NCBI RefSeq assembly: GCF_014268755.2
Contig: NZ_CP077093.1
Coordinates: 5,174,501-5,238,500, forward strand
Reading direction: 5' to 3'
DNA length: 64,000 nucleotides
DNA from: Pseudomonas vanderleydeniana
Lineage (GTDB): Bacteria; Pseudomonadota; Gammaproteobacteria; Pseudomonadales; Pseudomonadaceae
The stretch's first letter is position 1, and each line of letters opens with the position of its first letter. Below the pieces are notes generated by a model, which worked only from the letters and a program-made list of their open reading frames with translations, made no database searches and was not told the origin of the DNA. Both the position numbers and the translations under genes were made by a program. This document shows, one piece after another, positions 1 through 8,907 of the stretch.

Positions 1-761
1 TCGAACGGGCCAGCGGCAAGACGATGATGTCGGGTTTCCATGGCCTGTTCAGCCTCGGCGGGATCGCCGGTGCGGCCGGGGTCAGCGCCCTGCTCGGCCT
101 GGGCCTGTCACCGCTGGGGGCCATCGGCGTGGTGATCCTGTTCCTGGTGATCGCGCTGCTCAAGGCCGCGCCGCACCTGTTGCCCTATGGCAGTGAAAGC
201 TCCGGCCCGGCCTTTGCCGTGCCCCACGGTGTCGTGCTGTTCATCGGCCTGCTGTGCTTCATCGTGTTTCTCGCCGAAGGGGCGATGCTGGACTGGAGCG
301 CGGTGTTTCTCAGTGCCGAGCGCCAGGTGCCGGATGCCTATGCCGGGCTTGGCTACGCTGCCTTCGCCCTGACCATGACGGTCGGCCGGCTGACCGGCGA
401 CGCCATCGTGCGACGTCTGGGCGCCAAGCGGGTGATCGTGATGGGCGGCCTCACTGCCGCCGCCGGACTGGCCCTTGCAACCCTGGCCCCAGCCTGGGAA
501 GCGGCGCTGGTGGGTTATGCCCTGGTCGGAGCCGGTTGCTCGAACATCGTGCCGGTGCTGTACACCGCCGTGGGCAAGCAGAAGGTCATGCCGGAAAGCA
601 TCGCCGTGCCGGCGATCACCACCCTGGGCTATGCGGGAATCCTGGCGGGGCCGGCGGCGATCGGTTTCATCGCCCATGCCAGCAGCCTGAGCCTGGCTTT
701 CCTGTTGATCGCCCTGATGCTGGTGGGCGTGGCCGCCAGCGGCAGGATCCTGCGGGTTTGA
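1..761 (+). CDS. MFS transporter, C-terminal part (5' end outside window)
   Basis: The reading frame is open from the first bases of the window and ends at TGA 759-761, so the start lies upstream. The visible part has about seven hydrophobic segments typical of a 12-helix major facilitator protein, including an FHGLFSLGG stretch just before a membrane helix and a GRLTGD loop motif. These recall the YbjJ-like branch of the family. The first internal ATG (24) is not a plausible true start because conserved sequence continues upstream of it. The substrate cannot be told from the sequence. The gene is followed by a REPIN and then the convergent fecA gene. Confidence 0.8.
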   Translation, partial: ERASGKTMMSGFHGLFSLGGIAGAAGVSALLGLGLSPLGAIGVVILFLVIALLKAAPHLLPYGSESSGPAFAVPHGVVLFIGLLCFIVFLAEGAMLDWSAVFLSAERQVPDAYAGLGYAAFALTMTVGRLTGDAIVRRLGAKRVIVMGGLTAAAGLALATLAPAWEAALVGYALVGAGCSNIVPVLYTAVGKQKVMPESIAVPAITTLGYAGILAGPAAIGFIAHASSLSLAFLLIALMLVGVAASGRILRV

Positions 762-784
762 GCCACTTTGGGCCAGGCCCGACT

Positions 785-917
785 TGTGGCGAGCGGGCTT
801 GCCCGCGCTGGGGCGCAAAGCGCCCCCAAACCGGCACCCTCGGAGTATCAGGTGCAACTCGGTTGCCAGGTTTTACGGCTGCTGCACAGCCGAGCGCGAC
901 CAAGCCCGCTCATCACA
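785..917. repeat. REPIN-like inverted repeat, family 2
   Basis: The outer arms are inverted copies: TGTGGCGAGCGGGCTT at the left and its near-complement ending at 917. They flank about 100 bp with further small dyads. The same arm sequence recurs at 45905 and 54779. It lies between the convergent MFS and fecA genes, a usual place for Pseudomonas intergenic repeats, and may form a hairpin at the transcript ends. Confidence 0.65.
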
Positions 918-957
918 AGGTTCGGTTCCTACAGGCCCTGTAAAAGACTCTGGCGAA

Positions 958-3408
958 TCAGAAGCCCACGCTCGCCTGCACGAAGAACGTCCGCGGTTCA
1001 CCCACATAGATCCCCGCGTTGTTGTCGCTGGAACGGGTGAAGTAGCGCTGATCGAACACGTTACGCACCCCCGCTCCCAGCTTCAGGTTCGACAACTGCG
1101 CACCGAAGTCATACGCCCCGCGTACATCCCAGGTCATGTAGCCGGGGATGTTGCCGTACTGGCCATCAGCGGTTGGCTGGGTGATGTAGTTGCCGTTGAA
1201 GCTACCGTCGGCATTGGTGCCGGTCCCGGGAGCCCGCTGGGCCGACTGCGCGAAGCCGTCGAGGTTGTAGGTCCAGCGATTGATCGCGTAGCGCAGGCCG
1301 AGGTTGAGCACCTGGCGCGAGTACAATGGCAGGTCACGATCCTTGAAGCCCGGGATGTCGCCCTGGGAGGTGGCCTTGGTGTAGGTGTAGCCCAGGTTCG
1401 CCGTCAGGCCGTCGAGTGCCGGGTTCAGGTCCGACAGGTCGTAATGCACGGAGGTCTCGCCCCCCTGGTGCCTGGTCGCGCCAAGGTTGGTCCAGCCTAC
1501 ATCGTTGCTGACGTACTGCAGCTCATCGGCGAAGTCGATGTAGAACAGCGTGACCTCGCCGCCCCAGATGCCATTGTCGTAGCGCGTACCCAGCTCGTAG
1601 GTCTTGGCCTTCTCCGGCTGCAGGCCGTTGGCGGTGCTGTTGCCGTTGCCGCCCTGGGCCACCTGGAAATACTGCAGGCTGCCGAACGAGGTCTCGTAGT
1701 TGGCGAACAGTTTCCACGCATCGGACAGGTGGTACATCACGCTCAGCGCCGGCAACGGCTCGTTGCTGCTGACACTGCGGTTCTTCTCCTGCACCGGCAC
1801 GCCGTTGGTGCCCGGTACCGGGCGCTCGTGCCAGTCGGTATTGATGCGTTCGAAGCGGATACCCGGGGTGATGGTCCATTTGCCGATATCGATCTTGTCG
1901 TCGATGTAGAAGGCATTGGCCTCGGTGCCACCGGTACGATCCTGGAAAATATGGCCGTCGGAAGTCGGGGTGATGGTGGGCACGTTGTTGACCAGCGCCA
2001 CGCGGCTGGAGGACTCGTGCATGGCCTCGCGCAGGTAACGGTAGCCGACGCTGACTTCCTGGCTGGTTTCGCCCAGTTCGAACACCCGCGAGGCACGCGG
2101 TTCGACGCCGATGGTGTAGTAGCTGCGCGGGAAGGAACTGAGGGTCTTCTGGTCACGGGCGGCGATGTTGCTGCCACGGAAGCTGTCGGTGTAGTAGGTC
2201 AGCACCTCGACCTGGGTCTGGTCATCGACCTGCCGCTTGTACTTGAAGGAGATGTCCTTGCGCCGGCCGGTGAAGTTGTCGTAGTCGCGCACCGACTGGT
2301 AGGGATTGGCATCGTACTGCTTCTGGGTCAGGCCGCCGGGCATGTCGGCGTTGGCATCGTAGTAGTGCAGGTTCAGCGAGAAGTCGTCGACCTCGGTCGG
2401 GGCCCAATGGGTCTTGAGCAGCACGTCGTTGATGTCGTTGCCGTTGTTGCTCTCGCGATAGCCCTGGCCCTTCACGCCGGAGTACAGCAACGCTGCGCCG
2501 AAACCGTTATCGGCGGTGCCACCGAGGAACGCCGTGTCCAGGTGCTTGACGCCACCGTAGCGGGTGGTTTCCAGCGTAGTGCCAACCTCGCCGGAGAATT
2601 TCTCCGGAATCGCCCGGGTCACGAAGTTGATCACGCCCCCCACGTTCTGCGGTCCGTAGCGCACGGAACCGGCCCCGCGAACCACGTCGATGCTGTCCAG
2701 GTTGCCGACCGAGACCGGCGCCATCGACAGCTGCGGCTGACCGTAGGGCGCGAACGCCGCCGGCACGCCGTCGATCAGCACGGTCGAGCGTGGCGACAGG
2801 CGCGAGGTCAGGCCACGCACACCGACGTTGAGAGAAATGTCGCTGCCACCGGTACCGTTGTTTTCCTGCACCTGCACGCCAGGCACGGTCTTGAGCGCGT
2901 CCTTCACGTTCATCGCGCCCTGCTCGACCATTGCCTGGCGCCGCACCACGGTGCGCGCGCCCGGATGGTTCTGCACGATCGCCTGGTCGGCGTCGCCGAG
3001 CCAGTCGCCCACGACCTTGACGTCGATCGGTGCCAGCTCAAGGGCTCCGCTGGCGGCCGGCACGGCCGCACGCAAGGTGACCGAGCCGTCCTGCAGGTCG
3101 TAGCCCAGGCCGCTGCCGCGCAGCAGTACGTTCAGCGCTTCCTCCGGCGACAGGTTGCCGTCGACCGCCGGAGCCTGCTTGCCGGCCACCAGTTGCGGAT
3201 TGAAGAACACTTGCAGGGAGGTCTGCTGGCCCAACTGGCTCAAGGCCGACGCCAGTGGCTGGGCCTGGATATGAATGGCGGTATCGGCCTGGGCCATCTG
3301 GCTCAGGGTCGCCGCACCGGCCACCGTCAGTGCCAGGGCCAAGGCCTGGGAGCTTGGCAGTGCACGGCGGATCGCCTGGTAAAGCGCGCTGGGTTTGTTG
3401 TTGTTCAC
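958..3408 (-). CDS. fecA: TonB-dependent receptor with STN signalling domain, FecA-like
   Basis: Outer-membrane ferric-siderophore/ferric-citrate-type receptor. After a signal peptide ending near ADTAIH comes an STN (secretin/TonB short N-terminal) domain of about 75 residues that signals to the FecR-type protein. A plug domain follows, then a 22-strand barrel ending in a C-terminal Phe (VGF). The GTG at 3408 is chosen because AAGG lies six bases before it; a GTG at 3432 would add eight residues but has no ribosome site. It is the last gene of a fecI-fecR-fecA set on the minus strand. Assignment to FecA rests on the overall sequence and the operon. Citrate as the ligand is inferred from the family, not shown here. 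Confidence 0.85.
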   Translation of the reverse strand: MNNNKPSALYQAIRRALPSSQALALALTVAGAATLSQMAQADTAIHIQAQPLASALSQLGQQTSLQVFFNPQLVAGKQAPAVDGNLSPEEALNVLLRGSGLGYDLQDGSVTLRAAVPAASGALELAPIDVKVVGDWLGDADQAIVQNHPGARTVVRRQAMVEQGAMNVKDALKTVPGVQVQENNGTGGSDISLNVGVRGLTSRLSPRSTVLIDGVPAAFAPYGQPQLSMAPVSVGNLDSIDVVRGAGSVRYGPQNVGGVINFVTRAIPEKFSGEVGTTLETTRYGGVKHLDTAFLGGTADNGFGAALLYSGVKGQGYRESNNGNDINDVLLKTHWAPTEVDDFSLNLHYYDANADMPGGLTQKQYDANPYQSVRDYDNFTGRRKDISFKYKRQVDDQTQVEVLTYYTDSFRGSNIAARDQKTLSSFPRSYYTIGVEPRASRVFELGETSQEVSVGYRYLREAMHESSSRVALVNNVPTITPTSDGHIFQDRTGGTEANAFYIDDKIDIGKWTITPGIRFERINTDWHERPVPGTNGVPVQEKNRSVSSNEPLPALSVMYHLSDAWKLFANYETSFGSLQYFQVAQGGNGNSTANGLQPEKAKTYELGTRYDNGIWGGEVTLFYIDFADELQYVSNDVGWTNLGATRHQGGETSVHYDLSDLNPALDGLTANLGYTYTKATSQGDIPGFKDRDLPLYSRQVLNLGLRYAINRWTYNLDGFAQSAQRAPGTGTNADGSFNGNYITQPTADGQYGNIPGYMTWDVRGAYDFGAQLSNLKLGAGVRNVFDQRYFTRSSDNNAGIYVGEPRTFFVQASVGF

Positions 3409-3504
3409 GTCTGACCTTGTCCTGTTGTTCACAAATGCATGCGACTGTTAATGCAAACCAGTTGCAGTTGGACAGAAGACGACGAACTCGAAAAAAACCT
3501 GAAT

Positions 3505-4488
3505 CTATTTTGAAATTATTTCCTGAGAGCCATCGGCACGGCTGCGCACGGCCACTGGCAGGATGTTCGGCAGGGCCTTGAGCAAGGCGTCGGTGTCGTT
3601 GACCCTGAACACACTGGTCAGGCGCAGGTTGCCCACCGCCGACGTGGCGACCGTCAGCGGCTTGTCCCGATAGCGCGAGACTTCACTGACCACTTCGGCC
3701 AGGCTCGCGTTGTTGAACACCAGCTTGCCGCTGCGCCAGGCCGTCAGTTCTTCCGGATTGACCGCCTGGGCCGCCGCGACATTGCCCTGGGCGTCGACAC
3801 GCGTACCGAGGCCGGCGGTGAGGCTGACGAACTGGTCGTCACCCGCATTGCGCCCCTGCACCTTGACCGTCCCCGCCTCCACCACCACACGCGTCTGGGC
3901 TGGGTCGCGGCGCACGTCGAAGCGGGTGCCGGTGACCGTCACCTTGCCGACACCGGTCTGCACCACGAATGGCCGGCCGCTGTCGTGCTCGACGCTGAAC
4001 ATCGCCTCGCCCTGCTCCAGCTCGACGGAACGCCGATCGCGCTCGTAATTCACCACCACCCGACTGCGGCTGTTGAGATCAATGACAGAACCATCGGGCA
4101 AGGCGACCTGGCGGCGTTCGCCGAGCACCGTGGTGAAGGTCGCGCTATAGGGCGCCGGGTGATTCAGGCCGCTGAACAGCCCCAGGCCTACCGCTACCGC
4201 AACCACCCCAGCCGCCACGGCGTAACGCAGCAGCGGTCGGCGCGGGACACGTTCCGGCGCAGCCTCGCACAGCGCCTGCAAACGCGCCCGGGGCAACAGG
4301 TCGGTAGCGCTCCAGAGCCCCTTGAGCAGATCGAACTCGTCCTGATGCAGGGCATGCTCGTTACGCCAGGCATCGAACTCGGCCTGCTGCGCTGCGCTCA
4401 GCGGCGCCTCCTGGACCCGTACGAACCAGGCGGCGGCCTCGTCGCGAACCGTAGTGGGATCGCAGTTGCAGTCACGGGTATCCATCAT
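3505..4488 (-). CDS. fecR: FecR-family transmembrane sigma regulator
   Basis: Inner-membrane regulator that relays receptor occupancy to the ECF sigma factor. The N-terminal cytoplasmic part carries the family's AAAWFVR and FDAWRNEHALHQ-type motifs. One membrane helix follows (AVAAGVVAVAVGLGLFSGL, roughly residues 85-105), then a periplasmic FecR domain with ALPDGSVIDLNSRS and a VEAGTVKV segment. The start ATG at 4488 has AGGA in front of it. A longer frame from 4545 would overlap fecI but lacks such a site. The protein is about 327 residues, normal for the family. It overlaps nothing once the 4488 start is used, and lies between fecI and fecA. Confidence 0.88.
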   Translation of the reverse strand: MMDTRDCNCDPTTVRDEAAAWFVRVQEAPLSAAQQAEFDAWRNEHALHQDEFDLLKGLWSATDLLPRARLQALCEAAPERVPRRPLLRYAVAAGVVAVAVGLGLFSGLNHPAPYSATFTTVLGERRQVALPDGSVIDLNSRSRVVVNYERDRRSVELEQGEAMFSVEHDSGRPFVVQTGVGKVTVTGTRFDVRRDPAQTRVVVEAGTVKVQGRNAGDDQFVSLTAGLGTRVDAQGNVAAAQAVNPEELTAWRSGKLVFNNASLAEVVSEVSRYRDKPLTVATSAVGNLRLTSVFRVNDTDALLKALPNILPVAVRSRADGSQEIISK

Positions 4489-4528
4489 GGAAAGTCCTGT
4501 CCGGGTGAAGTGTGCATCGCCTTGCCCA

Positions 4529-5029
4529 TCATTGCCCAGCGCCATCCAGGCGTTCGCGCAGATGCCGCAGGGTGCGGATCATATACTTCTCGACCATGTT
4601 CTTGGACAGTCCCAGGCGTTCGGCGATCTCGGCCTGGCTCAGGCCCTCGATCTTCTGCCAGACGAAAGCCTTGCGGCAGTTGACCGGCAATTCGGCCAGG
4701 GCCCGCTCGATGGAATCGGCCAACTGGATGGCGTGCATGAAATGCTCCGGGTCGCCGCCAGGCGGCGCGCTGTGCTCGATCGCTTCCAGTTCCAATGCGC
4801 CACGCCGGTCTTCGCGACGATAGGCATCCACCGCGATATTGCGCGCGGTCTGGTGCAGGTAGGCGCGCGGCTGCTCGACACTCTCGGCCTTGCTTTCCAA
4901 CACCCGTACGAAGGTGTCGTGAGCCAGGTCCTCGGCCTTCTGGCGGTTGCGCAGGCGGCGGGTCCAGGTGCCGATCAATTCTTCGTAGTGCTCGAAAAAA
5001 CCGGGTCTGCGCGGTGGCTGGAAGTTCAT
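4529..5029 (-). CDS. fecI: ECF sigma factor, FecI-like
   Basis: Extracytoplasmic-function sigma factor of 166 residues. Region 2 is seen as AEDLAHDTFVRVLE and region 4 as EGLSQAEIAERLGLSKNMVEKYMIRTLRHLRERL near the C terminus. It should direct RNA polymerase to the promoter of the adjacent receptor gene when FecR signals. A long palindrome at 5055-5077, just upstream, is a candidate Fur operator, so expression is probably iron-repressed. Confidence 0.9.
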   Translation of the reverse strand: MNFQPPRRPGFFEHYEELIGTWTRRLRNRQKAEDLAHDTFVRVLESKAESVEQPRAYLHQTARNIAVDAYRREDRRGALELEAIEHSAPPGGDPEHFMHAIQLADSIERALAELPVNCRKAFVWQKIEGLSQAEIAERLGLSKNMVEKYMIRTLRHLRERLDGAGQ

Positions 5030-5054
5030 GGCGGCGGGCTATGAAGGCGGGTCG

Positions 5055-5077
5055 TTAATAGTAATGCTTACTATTAA
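5055..5077 (-). promoter_or_regulatory. 23-bp perfect palindrome, candidate Fur operator of fecI
   Basis: The arms TTAATAGTAA and TTACTATTAA are exact inverted complements around three bases. The site lies 26-48 bp upstream of the fecI start, where a Fur repressor would block the promoter. The match to the classical GATAAT-repeat Fur consensus is only partial, so the identity of the regulator is inferred from location and gene function. Confidence 0.55.
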
Positions 5078-5087
5078 TAGTCGCAAT

Positions 5088-5792
5088 TCATTCCAAAACG
5101 CGGTCTCTCGAAGAGAGAGATGATGGCGCCACAGCCATGGGCTCGAAGCGCTCGCTCGTCTCCATCCGGATGCTGCGCAGGCCCAGGGTCTGCAGATGGG
5201 ACGCATACAGGGACTCGGCGAAATAGCCGACCAGCAGCGTACGCCGACGAGCACCGCTGGCGTTCAGGCTGCCGGCATGCACCAGGTCGGCATCGAACAC
5301 CAGGATGTCGCCCGCTGTGCCGCAAACCTGCACGGAGTGGGACTCGTCATTGAAATCGAACGGCGCCGCCGCGGGCTCAGGGCGATGGCTGCCGGGGACG
5401 ATGCGGGTCGCACCGTTCCCGGGGCCGTAATCATCGAGATAGACCAGCGCATTGACCGTGTCGCCCGGCCGCAGCGCCGACAGATCGCGGTGCAACTGTT
5501 GGTGACCACCACCGGCCAGTGGCTCGCGCCCCTCGACCTGGGACAGGAAGAAGCGCTCGCCGATCAGCTCGCCGACTGCCGCCAGTACCGGCGGCAGGCG
5601 GCAGACGGCCTGGACCCTGGCCTCCAGATCCAGCAGCGAATGGCGCCAGTCCAGGCCACGCGGCACCGGCCACTGCTGCGAGGGTTTCACCCCGGCATCG
5701 AACACGCGGCGAAGCTCATCCAGCCACTGGATGGGAATCGCCTGGCGCAGCAGGATACAACCGTCTCGGTGGAGTCGTTCGCGGTCGATCAT
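5088..5792 (-). CDS. Phytanoyl-CoA dioxygenase (PhyH) family protein
   Basis: A 234-residue non-heme iron/2-oxoglutarate oxygenase. The iron site can be read as LHRDLS (His-x-Asp, about residues 100-102) and a distal VHAGS histidine near residue 171. An Arg about ten residues later (GARRRTLL) would bind 2-oxoglutarate. The conserved P-G-S-H turn (IVPGSHRPE) sits between them. The substrate is unknown. It lies 63 bp downstream of an MFS exporter gene on the same strand, so the two may be co-transcribed. The 3' end comes close to the fecI operator. Confidence 0.75.
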   Translation of the reverse strand: MIDRERLHRDGCILLRQAIPIQWLDELRRVFDAGVKPSQQWPVPRGLDWRHSLLDLEARVQAVCRLPPVLAAVGELIGERFFLSQVEGREPLAGGGHQQLHRDLSALRPGDTVNALVYLDDYGPGNGATRIVPGSHRPEPAAAPFDFNDESHSVQVCGTAGDILVFDADLVHAGSLNASGARRRTLLVGYFAESLYASHLQTLGLRSIRMETSERFEPMAVAPSSLSSRDRVLE

Positions 5793-5855
5793 CGTGGCCC
5801 TGGCTCCGTCAACTGGATGGCGTTGCCAGCAATGTCCGAAACTGCACGTCGCGCG

Positions 5856-7040
5856 TCAAGCCGCATCGACCCGGTATTCGGCCTTGGCCACACCGGCCCT
5901 GGCGCGCCAGGCAAACACCAGCACCATCAACAGCCCCAGGGCCGCCATCGCCGCACCGGCCAGGGAAATCGCCGGGTAGCCCAGCCCCGCATTGATCACC
6001 GCGCCGCCCAGGGCCGCCCCAATGGCGTTGCCGAAGTTGAAGGCACCGATGTTCACTGCCGAGGCCAGGTTAGGCGCATCCTTGGCCGCCTCCATCACGC
6101 GCATCTGCAACGGTGGTACCAGGGCAAAACTGGCAACACCCCAGACCAGGATCGCCACCGCGGCCGGCAGCGGCCAGCGTACCAGCACCGAGAACGCCAG
6201 CAACACGGCGATCAGTACCACCAGCGAGACGACCAGGGTACGGTCGATCGAGCGATCCGCCGCCTTGCCGCCCCACATGTTGCCCAGGGTCAGGCCGACG
6301 CCGAACAGTACCAGCATGCCGGTGATGAAGGCCGTGGAGGCATGGGTCTCATGGCTGAGAATCGGTGCGATGTAGGTGAACACGGTGAACATCGCCGCCG
6401 ACCCCACCACGGTCAACGCCAACGCCGACAGTACCGGACCGCGGCCCAGCACCCGGATCTCGGCCAATACCCCATCGTTCTTCGGCAACGGCAGGTTGGG
6501 CAGGGCGAACCACAGCGAAACCATCGCGACCAGGCCCAGGGCGGCAATGCCCCAGAACGCGGTGCGCCAGCCCATCAGTTCACCGAACCAGGTCGCCAGC
6601 GGCACACCGCCGATAGTCGCCAACGTCAGGCCCATGAACATTGCCGCCACCGCCCCCGCACGTTTGTCCGGCGCAACCACGCTGGCCGCGACGATCGAGC
6701 CGACACCGAAGAAGGCGCCATGGTTGAGTGAGGTCACTATCCGCGCGACCAGCAGGCTTTCGTAGCTGGTGGCCATCGCCGACATCAGGTTGCCCAGGGC
6801 AAAGATCGCCATCAGGCCGATCAACAGATAACGCCGCGGCACCCTGACCGTAGCCAGGGTCATCAACGGCGCGCCGATCAGGACGCCCATCGCATAGGCG
6901 CTGACCAGCAGGCCGGCCGCGGGAATGGAAACACCGAGATCGGCAGCAATGCTCGGCAACATGCCCATGGGGGCGAACTCCGTGACACCGATGCCGAAGG
7001 CACCGATGGAAAGCGCTACAAGGGGGGGATTGATACGCAT
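5856..7040 (-). CDS. MFS transporter, DHA1 (AraJ/YdhP-like) family
   Basis: A 394-residue, 12-helix major facilitator protein. The N terminus (ALSIGAFGIGVTEFAPMGMLP) is the typical first helix of arabinose-efflux-type DHA1 carriers. The start has AGGAG eight bases upstream. It is divergent from a LysR gene with 96 bp between them, which suggests that regulator controls it. The direction is probably export and the substrate is unknown. Confidence 0.85.
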   Translation of the reverse strand: MRINPPLVALSIGAFGIGVTEFAPMGMLPSIAADLGVSIPAAGLLVSAYAMGVLIGAPLMTLATVRVPRRYLLIGLMAIFALGNLMSAMATSYESLLVARIVTSLNHGAFFGVGSIVAASVVAPDKRAGAVAAMFMGLTLATIGGVPLATWFGELMGWRTAFWGIAALGLVAMVSLWFALPNLPLPKNDGVLAEIRVLGRGPVLSALALTVVGSAAMFTVFTYIAPILSHETHASTAFITGMLVLFGVGLTLGNMWGGKAADRSIDRTLVVSLVVLIAVLLAFSVLVRWPLPAAVAILVWGVASFALVPPLQMRVMEAAKDAPNLASAVNIGAFNFGNAIGAALGGAVINAGLGYPAISLAGAAMAALGLLMVLVFAWRARAGVAKAEYRVDAA

Positions 7041-7136
7041 GTGATTGACTCCTCATCTGTGCGGCAAATGCTACAATTCGTAACTTAACCGCAGTAGCCT
7101 GCTTTTCTGGCAATCACCTTTGCTTACGAGGCACAA

Positions 7137-8030
7137 ATGGATTTCAACGGTCGCTCTGGCGAGATGGAAGTGTTCGTCAAGGTGGCGCAGGAAGGCAGCC
7201 TGTCGGCCGCAGCGCAGGCCCTGGGCCTGACGCCATCGGCGGTCAGCCGCATCATCGCCCGCACCGAACAGCGCATCGGCACCCGCCTGCTGCTGCGCAC
7301 CACCCGCGCCCTGACCTTCACCGCCGAGGGCGAAGCGTACCTGCGCGGTGCACGGCGCATCCTTGCCGACATGGACGAAGTCGAAGAGGCGATCGCCGAC
7401 CAGGGCGTGCCCAAGGGTCGCCTGCGCGTCAGCGCCGCCCTGGCCCATGGCCGGCTGACCGTGGTGCCGCTGGTGGCGGCGTTCAGCGCGCGTTACCCGA
7501 AGATCCTCGTCGACCTCATGCTCGGCGACGAGGTCGTCGACATCCTCGGCGGCCAGGCCGACGTCGCCCTGCGTTTCGGCCACCTGCCCGACAGCCCCCT
7601 GAGCGCCCGCTGCATCGGCGAAACCGGCCAGGTCGTGGTCGCTTCCCCCGAATACCTGGAGCGCCACGGCACGCCCCGCCAGCCGGAAGACCTGCTGCAG
7701 CACAACTGCCTGCGCTTCAACTTTCGCCGGGCCGAACCCGACTGGCCGTTTCTGCGCGATGGGCAGCATTTTTCGCTGAAGATCGGCGGTAGCATCGAGT
7801 GCAGCAGCGGCGAGGCGCTGGCTCAGTTGGCCCTGCTCGGTGCAGGTATTGCCCGGATTGGTGCGTTCTCGGTGGCCGAAGAATTGAAGAGTGGCCGGCT
7901 GGTGCCGTTGCTGGAGGACTACAACCCCGGCGACCGCGAGCCGATCCACGTGGTGTTTGCCGGGGGTACGGCGATGACGGCCCGGGTCAGGGTGTTCGTC
8001 GACTTTCTGCTGGAGCACCACAAGGTTTGA
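7137..8030 (+). CDS. LysR-family transcriptional regulator
   Basis: A 297-residue regulator with an N-terminal winged helix (FVKVAQEGSLSAAAQALGLTPSAVSRIIARTEQRIGTRLLLRTTR) and a periplasmic-binding-like effector domain with the typical R-VSAA and ADVALRFG segments. It starts at an ATG with GAGG six bases ahead and is divergently oriented to the MFS exporter at 5856-7040. The effector is unknown. Confidence 0.9.
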   Translation: MDFNGRSGEMEVFVKVAQEGSLSAAAQALGLTPSAVSRIIARTEQRIGTRLLLRTTRALTFTAEGEAYLRGARRILADMDEVEEAIADQGVPKGRLRVSAALAHGRLTVVPLVAAFSARYPKILVDLMLGDEVVDILGGQADVALRFGHLPDSPLSARCIGETGQVVVASPEYLERHGTPRQPEDLLQHNCLRFNFRRAEPDWPFLRDGQHFSLKIGGSIECSSGEALAQLALLGAGIARIGAFSVAEELKSGRLVPLLEDYNPGDREPIHVVFAGGTAMTARVRVFVDFLLEHHKV

Positions 8031-8094
8031 CGGCAACGCCGCCATGACACTCGCCCCCTTATTTCAGTATCGACATGGAGCAGGTAGCCCCTCG

Positions 8095-8877
8095 ATGGAC
8101 ATCCAATTTGTTGGTAACGCAATGCCTCACAACCCGTCGGCCGGCACCTGCGACGAATACAGCGTGAGCGCTATCTCCAGTCTGGACGACCTGCTCGAGG
8201 CCCATCGGATGATCGCCGCCAATCATCCCGGTTTCATCCCCCTGCTCTCCCTCGACGACCTGCCCCAGGCCCGCTACACCTCAGGGCATGCGCGCCACAG
8301 CATCGACCTGGACGATGCCACGGACGAGGACATCGCCAACTTGCCCGCGGAGTGTTTCGAGAATGGCGAGTACCTGGGCTATCCGACGACAAAGGCCGAG
8401 TTCGCCATCTGCCTGCGCAACTTCACCGAGCGGGTTGCCGCGGTTTCATTCGACGACGCTTGCGCCCATGGCCTGAGCCTCGATGATGAGGCCATCCTGG
8501 AATGGGTTGCCTACCAGGAAGATCCGGTCTCGCTGCTCGACCAGCCCGTCTCGGCCCTCGTGGTGCCAGTCGAGCATTCATCCCTGGGGCTCGCGGCCTT
8601 TCCCAACGGCTATTTCACCTGTGACCTGAGCCCTGCGCAGAACCATGCCGTGGCGCAGCACCTGGCCGCCAGACATGGCTATGAATTGATCGGAGTGGGC
8701 GCGTCCTATCTCGGTTTCCTGCGGGCAGAGCCGGCCGATGAGTCCGTAGCCGAAGCCGTAGCGAGCGATTTCTGCGCGCTCTACAACGTCGATGACGAGA
8801 ACCGGATTGCCCTGGCTTCGATCTTTGCCGGGGCAATTTCCGGTCGACGGTACTTGTGGCTGCGCTACGTGGAGTGA
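8095..8877 (+). CDS. Hypothetical protein, acidic, 260 aa
   Basis: I do not recognise a family. The frame is open from an ATG at 8044, but the ATG at 8095 has AGGTAG upstream and is preferred. The protein is acidic with no clear membrane helix or signal peptide; it contains repeated Asp/Glu-rich patches such as DLDDATDEDIANL. Codon use is like that of its neighbours. It lies 64 bp after the LysR gene on the same strand and could be read through from it. It may be a DUF of the DUF4253 or similar unassigned cytosolic type, but this is a guess. Confidence 0.6.
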   Translation: MDIQFVGNAMPHNPSAGTCDEYSVSAISSLDDLLEAHRMIAANHPGFIPLLSLDDLPQARYTSGHARHSIDLDDATDEDIANLPAECFENGEYLGYPTTKAEFAICLRNFTERVAAVSFDDACAHGLSLDDEAILEWVAYQEDPVSLLDQPVSALVVPVEHSSLGLAAFPNGYFTCDLSPAQNHAVAQHLAARHGYELIGVGASYLGFLRAEPADESVAEAVASDFCALYNVDDENRIALASIFAGAISGRRYLWLRYVE

Positions 8878-8907
8878 AACGCAGCTTCATCGGTGATACG
8901 CATAGGA

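Noticed and set aside
784..3414. 876-codon plus-strand open frame opposite fecA
   Set aside because: It is an antisense shadow of a high-GC receptor gene. The minus-strand product is a recognisable TonB receptor, while this frame shows only low-complexity Val/Ala/Gly/His-rich sequence.
5196..6731. 511-codon plus-strand open frame across two minus-strand genes
   Set aside because: It spans the dioxygenase and the MFS gene in antisense and has no protein-like features.
7041..7136. LysR-type T-N11-A operator between the MFS and LysR genes
   Set aside because: Several loose matches exist in this AT-rich gap, and none is a clear dyad, so no site is claimed.
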